46,172 nucleotides of DNA from an uncultured Allomuricauda sp. (lineage in GTDB: Bacteria; Bacteroidota; Bacteroidia; Flavobacteriales; Flavobacteriaceae): the NCBI RefSeq assembly GCF_937884665.1, contig NZ_CAKZYF010000215.1:1-46172 (forward strand). Reading direction: 5' to 3'. The notes below the pieces were generated by a model. It saw nothing but the letters and a program-made list of their open reading frames with translations, ran no database searches and had not been told where the DNA came from. The first letter of the stretch is position 1. The number at the start of each line of letters is the position of its first letter. The position numbers were made by a program, and so were the translations under genes. Below, in pieces: positions 28,686 to 35,635 of this stretch.

Positions 28686-28709
28686 AAGCGGCCTTTTGGG
28701 CCGCTTTTT
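28686..28709 (+). terminator. Terminator of katG
   Basis: AAGCGGCC (28686-28693) pairs with GGCCGCTT (28699-28706) around a five-base loop and runs into five T's, and more T's after one C. Confidence 0.9.
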
Positions 28710-28880
28710 CTTTTTATCGCTTTTAGAAGCTTTTAGAACAGCCATGTTCTGAAAGATGATATTTGGGATTATAGGGTTCTCGCAAGCAATAGATGGTAAA
28801 ATGCGCGAGCAACAGAAATTAAAAACTAGAAATGAAAAAATAGAGTAAGGCGATACTCAAAATGTTTCTTCATTGACATA

Positions 28881-28919
28881 AAAAAGGTATTCTAAAAATA
28901 CGAATTAGAATACCTTTTT
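28881..28919. terminator. Terminator of the nrdBA operon
   Basis: AAAAAGGTATTCTA (28881-28894) and TAGAATACCTTTTT (28906-28919) form a perfect 14-base-pair hairpin with an 11-base loop. It lies 38 bases beyond the nrdA stop codon on the minus strand. Confidence 0.85.
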
Positions 28920-28957
28920 CCTGGTAATTTTCAAAATTCAAGATGGTCAAGCAAACG

Positions 28958-30751
28958 CTACGCCTCGCAACTGGCACATTCCTTTTTCTGCTTGAATTTT
29001 TGTGCAGCGTTCATGCTATGTTGGTAATAAAGTGATTTGAGTCCCAGCTTCCATGCGGTCACATGGATTTTATTAACATCCTTGGTGGGCATTTCTGGAT
29101 GAACGATGATGTTCACGGATTGTCCTTGGTCAATGTGGTTCTGACGATTGGCGGCTTGGTAAACAATATCCAATTGGTCAATTTCCGAGTAGGTCTTGAA
29201 AACGGCTTTTTCCTCATCGGTCAGAAAATCAAGATGTTGTACCGAACCATCCCGATCCCGTATACTTTTCCAGACCTCGGCGGTATTTTTGCCTTTTTCC
29301 TCCAAAACCTCCATCAAATACTTGTTTTTTATGGTCACTTTGATTTTCGCGATGTCTTTTACGTAAATGTTTGACCAAATCGGTTCTATTCCCTGTGACA
29401 CTTGACCTAAGATGAATGCAGATGAGGTAGTCGGTGCTACGGCGTTTAACGTGGCATTTCTTCGTTTGTACCCTTTCAAAACAGCAGGCTCTCCAAAACG
29501 TTCTGCCAAAGTCTCTGAAGCTTTATACGACCGCGCTTTGATTTCTTTGAAAATTTCATTGTTTAAATCGTACGCATCTTGGCTGTTAAACGCTATTCGC
29601 TTGGATTGTAAAAGCGAATGCCAACCTAAAGCCCCAAGGCCCAATGCTCTATTGTCTTTTGCAAAATTATAGGCTCTCTCCATAAACAAAAAGGTCTGCC
29701 TATCCTCTCTGTCCTGAGAATCGCGATACACTTCAAGTTTCTCCAAGAACTCGGTAATGACCGCATCCAAAAAATAGACCATGGTCTCTACGGCATCCGT
29801 ATTTTTCCATTTATCATAATGCAATAAGTTAATACTGGAAAGTACACATACAAAAGACCAATTATCGTTGGAAGGCAGCATGATTTCCGTACAGAGATTA
29901 CTGGCGTGTATACGGTGTTGTTTCTCTTGATATACTTCCACAGAACCATTGTTGGCATTGTCGCTGAAAAACACGTAGGGGTATCCCATCTCACCTCGAC
30001 TTTGTAACACTTTGGCCCAAACCGTACGTTTTTTAACATCACCATCAATCATTTCCTGCATCCATTGGTTGCTCACGGTTACCCCGTGGGTGAGTTGTTG
30101 AATGGGATTCCCTTCGGTACCGATTTCTAAAAACTCCATAATGTCCGGGTGGTCTATGGGAAGGTAAGGGGAGAAGCGGCCTCTACGCACTGACCCTTGA
30201 CTCACCACGTCGACCATGGATTCAAAAAGTTGCATGATGTGCACTGCGCCCGAAGCCTCTCCATTATTCTTTACCGGTGCACCACGGTGACGTATCTTTC
30301 CAAAATAACCTGATGTGCCACCGCCTAGCTTGGACATCATCCCTACCTCAGATTGTGTATACAGGATATTCCCCATGTCGTCATCAATATGGGAACCGAA
30401 ACAACTGATAGGTAATCCCCTTTCTTTTCCAAAATTGGACCAAACGGGCGACGCCAATGAGAAAAAGCCTTCAGACATATAACCGTAAAATTTGTCGGCA
30501 TATCCTGGCATTTGCAAAATCTGCTCCGCGCGTTGCGCAATTTCCATAATGCGGCTTTCAGGAGTTGCCCCTTCCGTTAAATAACCGGACGCCAAAAATT
30601 TACGGCTGTATTCATTCAGCCATTCAAAGCCTTGTTTTTCATTTTCAGATTTTAAACTTGACAAGGCCTCTTTTCTAGCATTGACTAAATTCTCGCTGGT
30701 GTCTGTGGCCGCCGTTGTATTTTGTTCTCGTAAAAGGGTATTTTTTTTCAT
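28958..30751 (-). CDS. nrdA: Ribonucleoside-diphosphate reductase alpha subunit, without ATP-cone
   Basis: The catalytic subunit of class I ribonucleotide reductase reduces ribonucleotides to deoxyribonucleotides. Seen are the 'PISCFGSH' cysteine, the N-x-C-x-E active-site triad in 'NLCTEIMLPSN', the second cysteine in 'SFVCVLSSINL', the radical-path Tyr pair in 'LKSLYYQHS', and the C-terminal redox pair in 'ECASCEA'. At 597 residues it is shorter than E. coli NrdA (761) and starts directly at the catalytic core, so the usual N-terminal ATP-cone is absent; that module sits on NrdB instead. It begins three bases after nrdB. Confidence 0.96.
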   Translation of the reverse strand: MKKNTLLREQNTTAATDTSENLVNARKEALSSLKSENEKQGFEWLNEYSRKFLASGYLTEGATPESRIMEIAQRAEQILQMPGYADKFYGYMSEGFFSLASPVWSNFGKERGLPISCFGSHIDDDMGNILYTQSEVGMMSKLGGGTSGYFGKIRHRGAPVKNNGEASGAVHIMQLFESMVDVVSQGSVRRGRFSPYLPIDHPDIMEFLEIGTEGNPIQQLTHGVTVSNQWMQEMIDGDVKKRTVWAKVLQSRGEMGYPYVFFSDNANNGSVEVYQEKQHRIHASNLCTEIMLPSNDNWSFVCVLSSINLLHYDKWKNTDAVETMVYFLDAVITEFLEKLEVYRDSQDREDRQTFLFMERAYNFAKDNRALGLGALGWHSLLQSKRIAFNSQDAYDLNNEIFKEIKARSYKASETLAERFGEPAVLKGYKRRNATLNAVAPTTSSAFILGQVSQGIEPIWSNIYVKDIAKIKVTIKNKYLMEVLEEKGKNTAEVWKSIRDRDGSVQHLDFLTDEEKAVFKTYSEIDQLDIVYQAANRQNHIDQGQSVNIIVHPEMPTKDVNKIHVTAWKLGLKSLYYQHSMNAAQKFKQKKECASCEA

Positions 30752-30754
30752 TTT

Positions 30755-32029
30755 TCAAAAAAGATCGTCACTTGTTATACTTTGTGTTCTTTTGCTGTAG
30801 TTTATAGAGCGCTTCACAAAGAAGTCCCCGTGTTTGGTTCCGATGATTTCGTCATCGAACCATTCTGTTTGTGCCAATAGGTTTTGGTCCACTTCAAATA
30901 CTTTCTGAATTCCAATGCTCGCTAATGAGTTGTTAAATCGATTTTTCAAAAACTCATTCACTACGGCTTTGGGAAGAAAGTCGACTTCCCCTGCTTCAAA
31001 AATCCAATCCACAATTTTGCTCTCGGAGGAAAAGGCCTCTTCACATAGTTGTTGAATGTTCAGTTGCGCGGTTTCATCAAACCAGTCCGGCTGTTCGCGT
31101 TGAATAATTTTGATAATGTCAATACCGAAGTCGCCATGAATTTGTTCTTCTTTTGAAGTAGCCTCCACTACATTTGAAATGCCTTTGAGCATATTTTTGT
31201 GCTTGTTAAAGGCCATGATGATAAGAAACTGTGAGAATAGGGAAACGTGTTCAATAAAGAGAGAGAACAGCAAAACGGACTCCGCATATTCCTTATTGTC
31301 CTCACTTTTGGCATTTTTAAGGGCAGTTTCCAAATACTGCACCCGTTTCATGATTACAGGTTTCTTTTTTAAGGACTCAAATTCTTTGTTCAGTCCCAAA
31401 ATCTCCAATAAATGGGAATAAGCGTCGTGATGGCGCACCTCACTTTCGGCAAATGTCGCGCCCACGGAACCTATTTCAGGTTTTGGCATTCTGTGGTAAA
31501 TGTCCCCCCAAAAACTTTTGACAGCTACTTCAATCTGCGAAATGGCCAACATTGTATTTTTGATAGCGCTACGCTCAACATCGCTCAAACGGGATTTAAA
31601 ATCTTGCACATCACTTGTGAAATTAAATTCGGTGTGTATCCAGTAAGAATGACGAATCGCCGGAACATATTCATAAAGTTCTGGATAATCATAAGGTTTT
31701 AAGTTGATGCGCTTTTCGAAAATGTTGGATTTTCGACTCATCGCCTGTTGGTTGCGATAAATAATGTACGCCTTGGCTACATCTTGAAATTCACTCAACA
31801 TGAGTTTTTGTTCCACAACGTCCTGCACTTCTTCAACAGTGGGAACATAGTGTTCGTCCTTTCCTTTGCGTTCAAGTAAAACTGTAAATACCTGTTCTGC
31901 AATTCTCTGTGCATCAGACATTTGACCATGTTCAACCGCTGTCATAGCTTTTAAAACCGCATCGGTTATTTTATAGAGGGCAAAAGTTTGCCTACTAAAA
32001 TCCCGTTTAGTGATATGAGTAATTTCCAT
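30755..32029 (-). CDS. nrdB: Ribonucleoside-diphosphate reductase beta subunit with N-terminal ATP-cone
   Basis: The 424-residue radical-generating subunit has an N-terminal ATP-cone (about 1-95, 'THITKRDFSRQTFALYKI' to 'AKAYIIYRNQQ') fused to a ferritin-like metal domain. Metal ligands fit E167, E197, H200, E260, E295 and H298. Tyr204 lies four residues after H200, the position of the E. coli radical Tyr122. An ATP-cone on NrdB was described for Leeuwenhoekiella blandensis, where dATP drives NrdB into inactive oligomers and the protein carries a dimanganese centre (class Id). This protein probably works the same way. It is first in the nrdBA operon. Confidence 0.95.
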   Translation of the reverse strand: MEITHITKRDFSRQTFALYKITDAVLKAMTAVEHGQMSDAQRIAEQVFTVLLERKGKDEHYVPTVEEVQDVVEQKLMLSEFQDVAKAYIIYRNQQAMSRKSNIFEKRINLKPYDYPELYEYVPAIRHSYWIHTEFNFTSDVQDFKSRLSDVERSAIKNTMLAISQIEVAVKSFWGDIYHRMPKPEIGSVGATFAESEVRHHDAYSHLLEILGLNKEFESLKKKPVIMKRVQYLETALKNAKSEDNKEYAESVLLFSLFIEHVSLFSQFLIIMAFNKHKNMLKGISNVVEATSKEEQIHGDFGIDIIKIIQREQPDWFDETAQLNIQQLCEEAFSSESKIVDWIFEAGEVDFLPKAVVNEFLKNRFNNSLASIGIQKVFEVDQNLLAQTEWFDDEIIGTKHGDFFVKRSINYSKRTQSITSDDLF

Positions 32030-32491
32030 AAAGTGTGTGAATAATTAAAAGATTCGTTCTAAATAACGATAGTGTAAAATTCACATTTTGTTGACATTAA
32101 TTTTAAGTCCCGAAATTTTGATTCTCAACAATCTTATCAACAATTGAAATTGAATAGAATTCAGCTGGTTTCCCTTGGAATGTCTGGATTTTTCGATTTT
32201 GAATTGGGAAATAACCCATGTTTTTTCATCACATTGTACAAGTGAAGTAGGAAGGTATATGTTCATTTGGTCCATGAATAGGGCACTGTGCTATGCAACC
32301 AAACGCTTCATTTGAAAGTCATGGTATGGAATTAAAAAGGCATGAGGTGTACGCAAATTTGAGGGTTTTTGATTTCTTTTTAATTTGTTTAAACTTTAAC
32401 AGAATTAATTAAACAAAATGAGTAGTTTTAAAACTTGAAACAAAATTAATTGAACTGGGGGTCCTCTTTGGATCCCACTGGAATTAAAAAA
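32030..32491. other. Intergenic region between divergent nrdB and folE
   Basis: About 460 AT-rich bases carry both divergent control regions and no credible gene. No convincing NrdR boxes are seen. The one clear structure is the inverted repeat at 32384-32417. The open frame from 32450 adds 14 residues before the likely folE start. Confidence 0.5.
32384..32417. promoter_or_regulatory. Perfect 9-base inverted repeat upstream of folE, possible operator
   Basis: TTTGTTTAA (32384-32392) and TTAAACAAA (32409-32417) are perfect inverted arms with a 16-base AT-rich spacer, 75 bases before the folE start. The spacing suits a dimeric regulator. Confidence 0.45.
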
Positions 32492-33196
32492 ATGAAAAAT
32501 CAAGAATTAGTACTCGAAGATTACCTAAACACAAAAGATTTATTAACTAGTTATTCGCATGATGAAATCGGCGACGACCATCTTTACACTGGAGTAAAAA
32601 CCCCGATGCGGGCGGACGCTTTTGATATCAGTGATGAGGAAAAAAAGGAAAGTATCGCCAAACTGTTTGAACAGATAATGGAAGTTATGGGATTGGACTT
32701 AAAAGACGATTCCCTGAAAGGTACCCCAACGCGTGTCGCCAAAATGTATATCGAAGAAATATTTTCAGGATTGAACCCAGCGAACAAACCGAAAGTAGCA
32801 CTTTTTGAGAATAAGTACCAGTACAACCAGATGTTGGTCGAAAAGGACATTACGTTTTATTCCAATTGTGAGCATCACTTTGTACCCATAATTGGAAAGG
32901 CGCATGTAGCTTACATCTCATCAGGTAAAGTAATTGGGCTGTCCAAGTTGAACCGTATTGTGCAATATTACGCGAAACGTCCCCAAGTACAGGAAAGACT
33001 TACAAATCAAATTGCCTTGGAACTGCAATCCATTTTGGATACGGAAGATGTTGCCGTGATTATTGATGCCAAACACCTATGCGTTTCTTCAAGAGGTATA
33101 AAAGATGATACTTCCGCCACAGTGACCTCGTTTTATGGTGGAAAATTCCAAATTCCTGAAAAAGTTCAGGAACTTTATAATTATATAAATAATTAA
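32492..33196 (+). CDS. folE: GTP cyclohydrolase I
   Basis: The enzyme converts GTP to dihydroneopterin triphosphate, the first step to folate and tetrahydrobiopterin. From ATG 32492 the chain is 234 residues. The zinc site is intact: C126 and H129 in 'SNCEHHFVP' and C197 in 'HLCVSSRG'. Also present are 'GTPTRVAKMYIEEIFSGL', 'KVIGLSKLNRIV' and 'RPQVQERLT'. ATG 32492 (MKNQELVLEDY) is preferred to 32450, whose extra residues lie in non-family sequence. It is divergent from nrdB, a neighbour that also belongs to nucleotide metabolism. Confidence 0.95.
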   Translation: MKNQELVLEDYLNTKDLLTSYSHDEIGDDHLYTGVKTPMRADAFDISDEEKKESIAKLFEQIMEVMGLDLKDDSLKGTPTRVAKMYIEEIFSGLNPANKPKVALFENKYQYNQMLVEKDITFYSNCEHHFVPIIGKAHVAYISSGKVIGLSKLNRIVQYYAKRPQVQERLTNQIALELQSILDTEDVAVIIDAKHLCVSSRGIKDDTSATVTSFYGGKFQIPEKVQELYNYINN

Positions 33197-33218
33197 GGAG
33201 ATACTCTTATACGTAAAG

Positions 33219-33252
33219 CAGGGAATTGGCCGTGATGTTCGCCAATTCCTTG
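33219..33252. other. Stable hairpin downstream of folE
   Basis: CAGGGAATTGGC (33219-33230) pairs with GCCAATTCCTTG (33241-33252), 12 base pairs with one G-T, around a ten-base loop. No T-run follows, so it is not a standard intrinsic terminator. It may protect the folE mRNA end. Confidence 0.5.
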
Positions 33253-33426
33253 TGAAAACGTGTAAGGCGAAAAAAGATGCTTAAAGAATAGGTTAATTCA
33301 CAATTACCCTATTTTTTTGGCTTATCTCTTTCAGGTATCCATTTTACGATAAGAGCGGTACGGTAGTCTGTGCACGACTACTCTATTTTATGGCTCAAAA
33401 TGTTTTGAAACAGACCTTTAACCGTT

Positions 33427-34212
33427 TTATTTTACGGCTTCGTCCAGTTGTGCAAGCTCTTTTATTGCGTACTCTCGCGCAATCCAATCCAAAGTAGGTC
33501 TACCGATTGGAAACCCATCATAGCGTATTCTCAAATAGTAGGTCTTATCTGGCTTTAGGTTGACATTCAGCGTTTGCTTGCCCACAACAAACTGGGTATG
33601 CCCCGATTTGAGTCGATGTACTGTGTGCATCCCTGATTTTACCCTTTCAATTGGGACGCCGTTTGCCTTCAATCGGAATACCAATGCGGACCCAACATAC
33701 CTGCGAGGACGGTAAATATGTACCATGGTCCGCTGCAAGGGTTTTTTATCGAATTCAGCTGTAACCATTATTTTGTCAAGCATAGTATACTCAAGTAGCT
33801 GGAGAGGTTTGGTAATGACTACCGGTTGGATTGGAAAATCCTTTGTTTTGGCAACATGCCGTTGTACACCCTTATTGGATTTTATTTTAGTGACACTCGA
33901 GTTGTTTATCTCTAAATCATTGGTTTCAAAAGTGATAGGGAAATCGGTGATTGTTTTTTGATGATACTCTTTCACTTTTTCTTTGGACTTGTCGGGCGGG
34001 GTTTCCAAGGAATCGGGGAAAAGTAGAAATAAGAACAGGCCTAGTAATATCCAATCATTGATCAGTAAAAGGTAGAACAGCGGTCCACCTTTAGTACGGG
34101 GTAGTTTAGGTTCAATTTTCCCCCATACTCTTTCTTCTCCAAAAGAAACATCAGGGACTTCATCTAGTTCGGATAGTGTAGATTTCACAAAGTGATCCAA
34201 TTCATTTCTCAT
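33427..34212 (-). CDS. Putative anti-sigma factor with C-terminal DUF2846-like domain
   Basis: The 261-residue protein is predicted to span the inner membrane once. Residues 1-44 are cytoplasmic with the acidic and 'VWGKI' pattern seen in Bacteroidota anti-sigma factors, about 45-66 are hydrophobic, and about 67-261 are periplasmic. The outer region ends in a domain of about 100 residues ('VHIYRPRRYVGSALVFRL' to 'LKPDKTYYLRI') that is clearly paralogous to the whole mature protein encoded at 34783-35187. It overlaps the ECF sigma gene by ATGA, the usual arrangement for sigma/anti-sigma pairs. The anti-sigma role is inferred from context and topology. Confidence 0.7.
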   Translation of the reverse strand: MRNELDHFVKSTLSELDEVPDVSFGEERVWGKIEPKLPRTKGGPLFYLLLINDWILLGLFLFLLFPDSLETPPDKSKEKVKEYHQKTITDFPITFETNDLEINNSSVTKIKSNKGVQRHVAKTKDFPIQPVVITKPLQLLEYTMLDKIMVTAEFDKKPLQRTMVHIYRPRRYVGSALVFRLKANGVPIERVKSGMHTVHRLKSGHTQFVVGKQTLNVNLKPDKTYYLRIRYDGFPIGRPTLDWIAREYAIKELAQLDEAVK

Positions 34213-34736
34213 AAATCGCTCTTTGATATTCTCTGTTTTAAAAGTTTTCGGGCTTTTGCAAGCTGTGACCTTGAAGTACTTTCTGAAATATCCAGTTTTT
34301 GGGAAATCTCTTTGTGTGAGTAGCCTTCCAAAGCATATAAGTTAAAAACCGTCCGATATCCGTGAGGAAGGTCTAAGACCATTTTATATAGGGCCTGTGC
34401 GTCCAACCTGCTTTCGATTTCAGGAGCTGCGCCTACCTTTTTATATTCACTTTCATCCCCAAATATTTTTTGATTCTTTCGCAAGAACATCAGGGATTCG
34501 TTCACAATAATTTTTCGCATCCATGCCTCTAGCATTGGAAGATTGCGATATTCAAGTTTTGGAAGATTCAAAAAAATCTTGATGAAACCTTCAGAGACAA
34601 TCTCTTCGGCATCTTCCTTTTGGTTTACATAGCGATAACTGATAAGGAACATTTTTTTCGCATAGGCGCGGTACAATGTTTTCTGGGCACCTCTTTTCCC
34701 CTTGATACAATTGTCTATGACCGCTTTATCAATCAA
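34209..34736 (-). CDS. ECF-type RNA polymerase sigma factor
   Basis: The 175-residue protein has region 2 (about 15-85, 'LYRAYAKKMFLISYRYVNQKEDAEEIVSEGFIKIF', with the core-binding and -10-recognising helices) and region 4 (about 118-170, 'LPHGYRTVFNLYALEGYSHKEISQKLDISESTSRSQLAKARKLL', a helix-turn-helix for the -35). There is no extra C-terminal domain. It lies between a secreted DUF2846-like gene 46 bases upstream and the overlapping putative anti-sigma gene, so the three are predicted to be one envelope-responsive regulatory operon. Confidence 0.92.
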   Translation of the reverse strand: MIDKAVIDNCIKGKRGAQKTLYRAYAKKMFLISYRYVNQKEDAEEIVSEGFIKIFLNLPKLEYRNLPMLEAWMRKIIVNESLMFLRKNQKIFGDESEYKKVGAAPEIESRLDAQALYKMVLDLPHGYRTVFNLYALEGYSHKEISQKLDISESTSRSQLAKARKLLKQRISKSDL

Positions 34737-34782
34737 ATTTTATCGGATTGGTTCCCTTTGTGGCGCATAAAAAAAGAAAGTG

Positions 34783-35187
34783 TCAAGATCGCCTTTTATG
34801 TATTCTTTCCAGTTCTGTTTTTGCAAAGGATTCGGTGACCTCCACGATATCCAGACTTCCGATATAAACCCCAGCGGCTATAAAGGTCCTCAAATAATAG
34901 GTTTTTCCTGATTCCAAATCCAATGTTACCACTTTCTTTTTTATGGCAAAAGTGGTTTCGCCAGGTTTAAAATGAAGTACTAGATGGTCGCCATTTTTAA
35001 TTTTGTCATAGCGCCTACCATTTACTTTTAGATTGAAGATCCACGCGAAGCCCACAGCCCGTTTGGGTCGATAAATATGCACAACTACTTCATCTTCATT
35101 TAAAGGTCTGTTGTTTGGATTTTCAAAAGCGGAAAGCAAAACGAAAAACAGACCGAGCATTAGGATTTTTACACAATGTATTTTCAT
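34783..35187 (-). CDS. Secreted DUF2846-like protein
   Basis: The 134-residue protein has an N-terminal signal ('VKILMLGLFFVLLSAFENP') without a clear lipobox Cys, then one domain that reads 'VVHIYRPKRAVGFAWIFNLKVNG ... LHFKPGETTFAIKK ... LESGKTYYLRTF'. That is the DUF2846 pattern: an Ig-like or beta-sandwich unit with the 'IYRP' opening and 'KTYYLR' strand. The same strands occur in the same order in the putative anti-sigma factor two genes downstream. It may be the ligand or competitor sensed by that protein, or part of the regulon product. It is first in the operon. Confidence 0.78.
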   Translation of the reverse strand: MKIHCVKILMLGLFFVLLSAFENPNNRPLNEDEVVVHIYRPKRAVGFAWIFNLKVNGRRYDKIKNGDHLVLHFKPGETTFAIKKKVVTLDLESGKTYYLRTFIAAGVYIGSLDIVEVTESFAKTELERIHKRRS

Positions 35188-35635
35188 TGGGAATTTTTTA
35201 AATTAAACGTGTATCCTTAGTAATGCAGAATGTTTATAGTTCGCTGCCCAGCTATTTAAAATTCTCCGTATCCCTTTAAAATTGAATCAAGAAAACAGTC
35301 TTTTCGGATAAAAGAAGATAATGCGATTTAGGCCAGTGCCAGTTGCCGCATCTTTGCAATTGGAAATGGTGTCATCAACATTTTGTTGTTGGGTAATTTA
35401 CTCCGAGAACGGCAAAACTCACCTGCGGATACGTTGTAAAGCATCCTTTTTACTCCAAAAACAAACTATTCAAAAAGCATCCTGTGGACAAAAGCGTGAC
35501 CCTGACCAAAAAATCCAAATGATGGTAGTCATAGGTTTTGGCCCTCGCTTTCCAGAAGAATGTCAAGCAAGTGAATCGAAAGGCTCTTCCTAGAAAAACA
35601 ATAGTAAAAAATAGTATGGGGAGCTTGTTCCGTTT
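35188..35635. other. Intergenic region, no gene recognised
   Basis: About 450 bases upstream of the sigma operon and beyond the end of the minus-strand Asp-box gene. A plus-strand 90-codon frame (35321-35593) has no signal, no domain and unusual Cys content and is probably chance. CATCTTTGCA near 35349 is one base off a TAnnTTTG element. I see no tRNA, IS end or clear terminator. Confidence 0.4.

Noticed and set aside
32030..32110. NrdR boxes upstream of nrdB
   Set aside because: TACACTATCG resembles half a box, but no tandem pair with the expected spacing is visible.
35321..35593. Plus-strand 90-codon frame near the sigma operon
   Set aside because: No signal, domain or codon pattern like the neighbours; likely chance in a non-coding gap.
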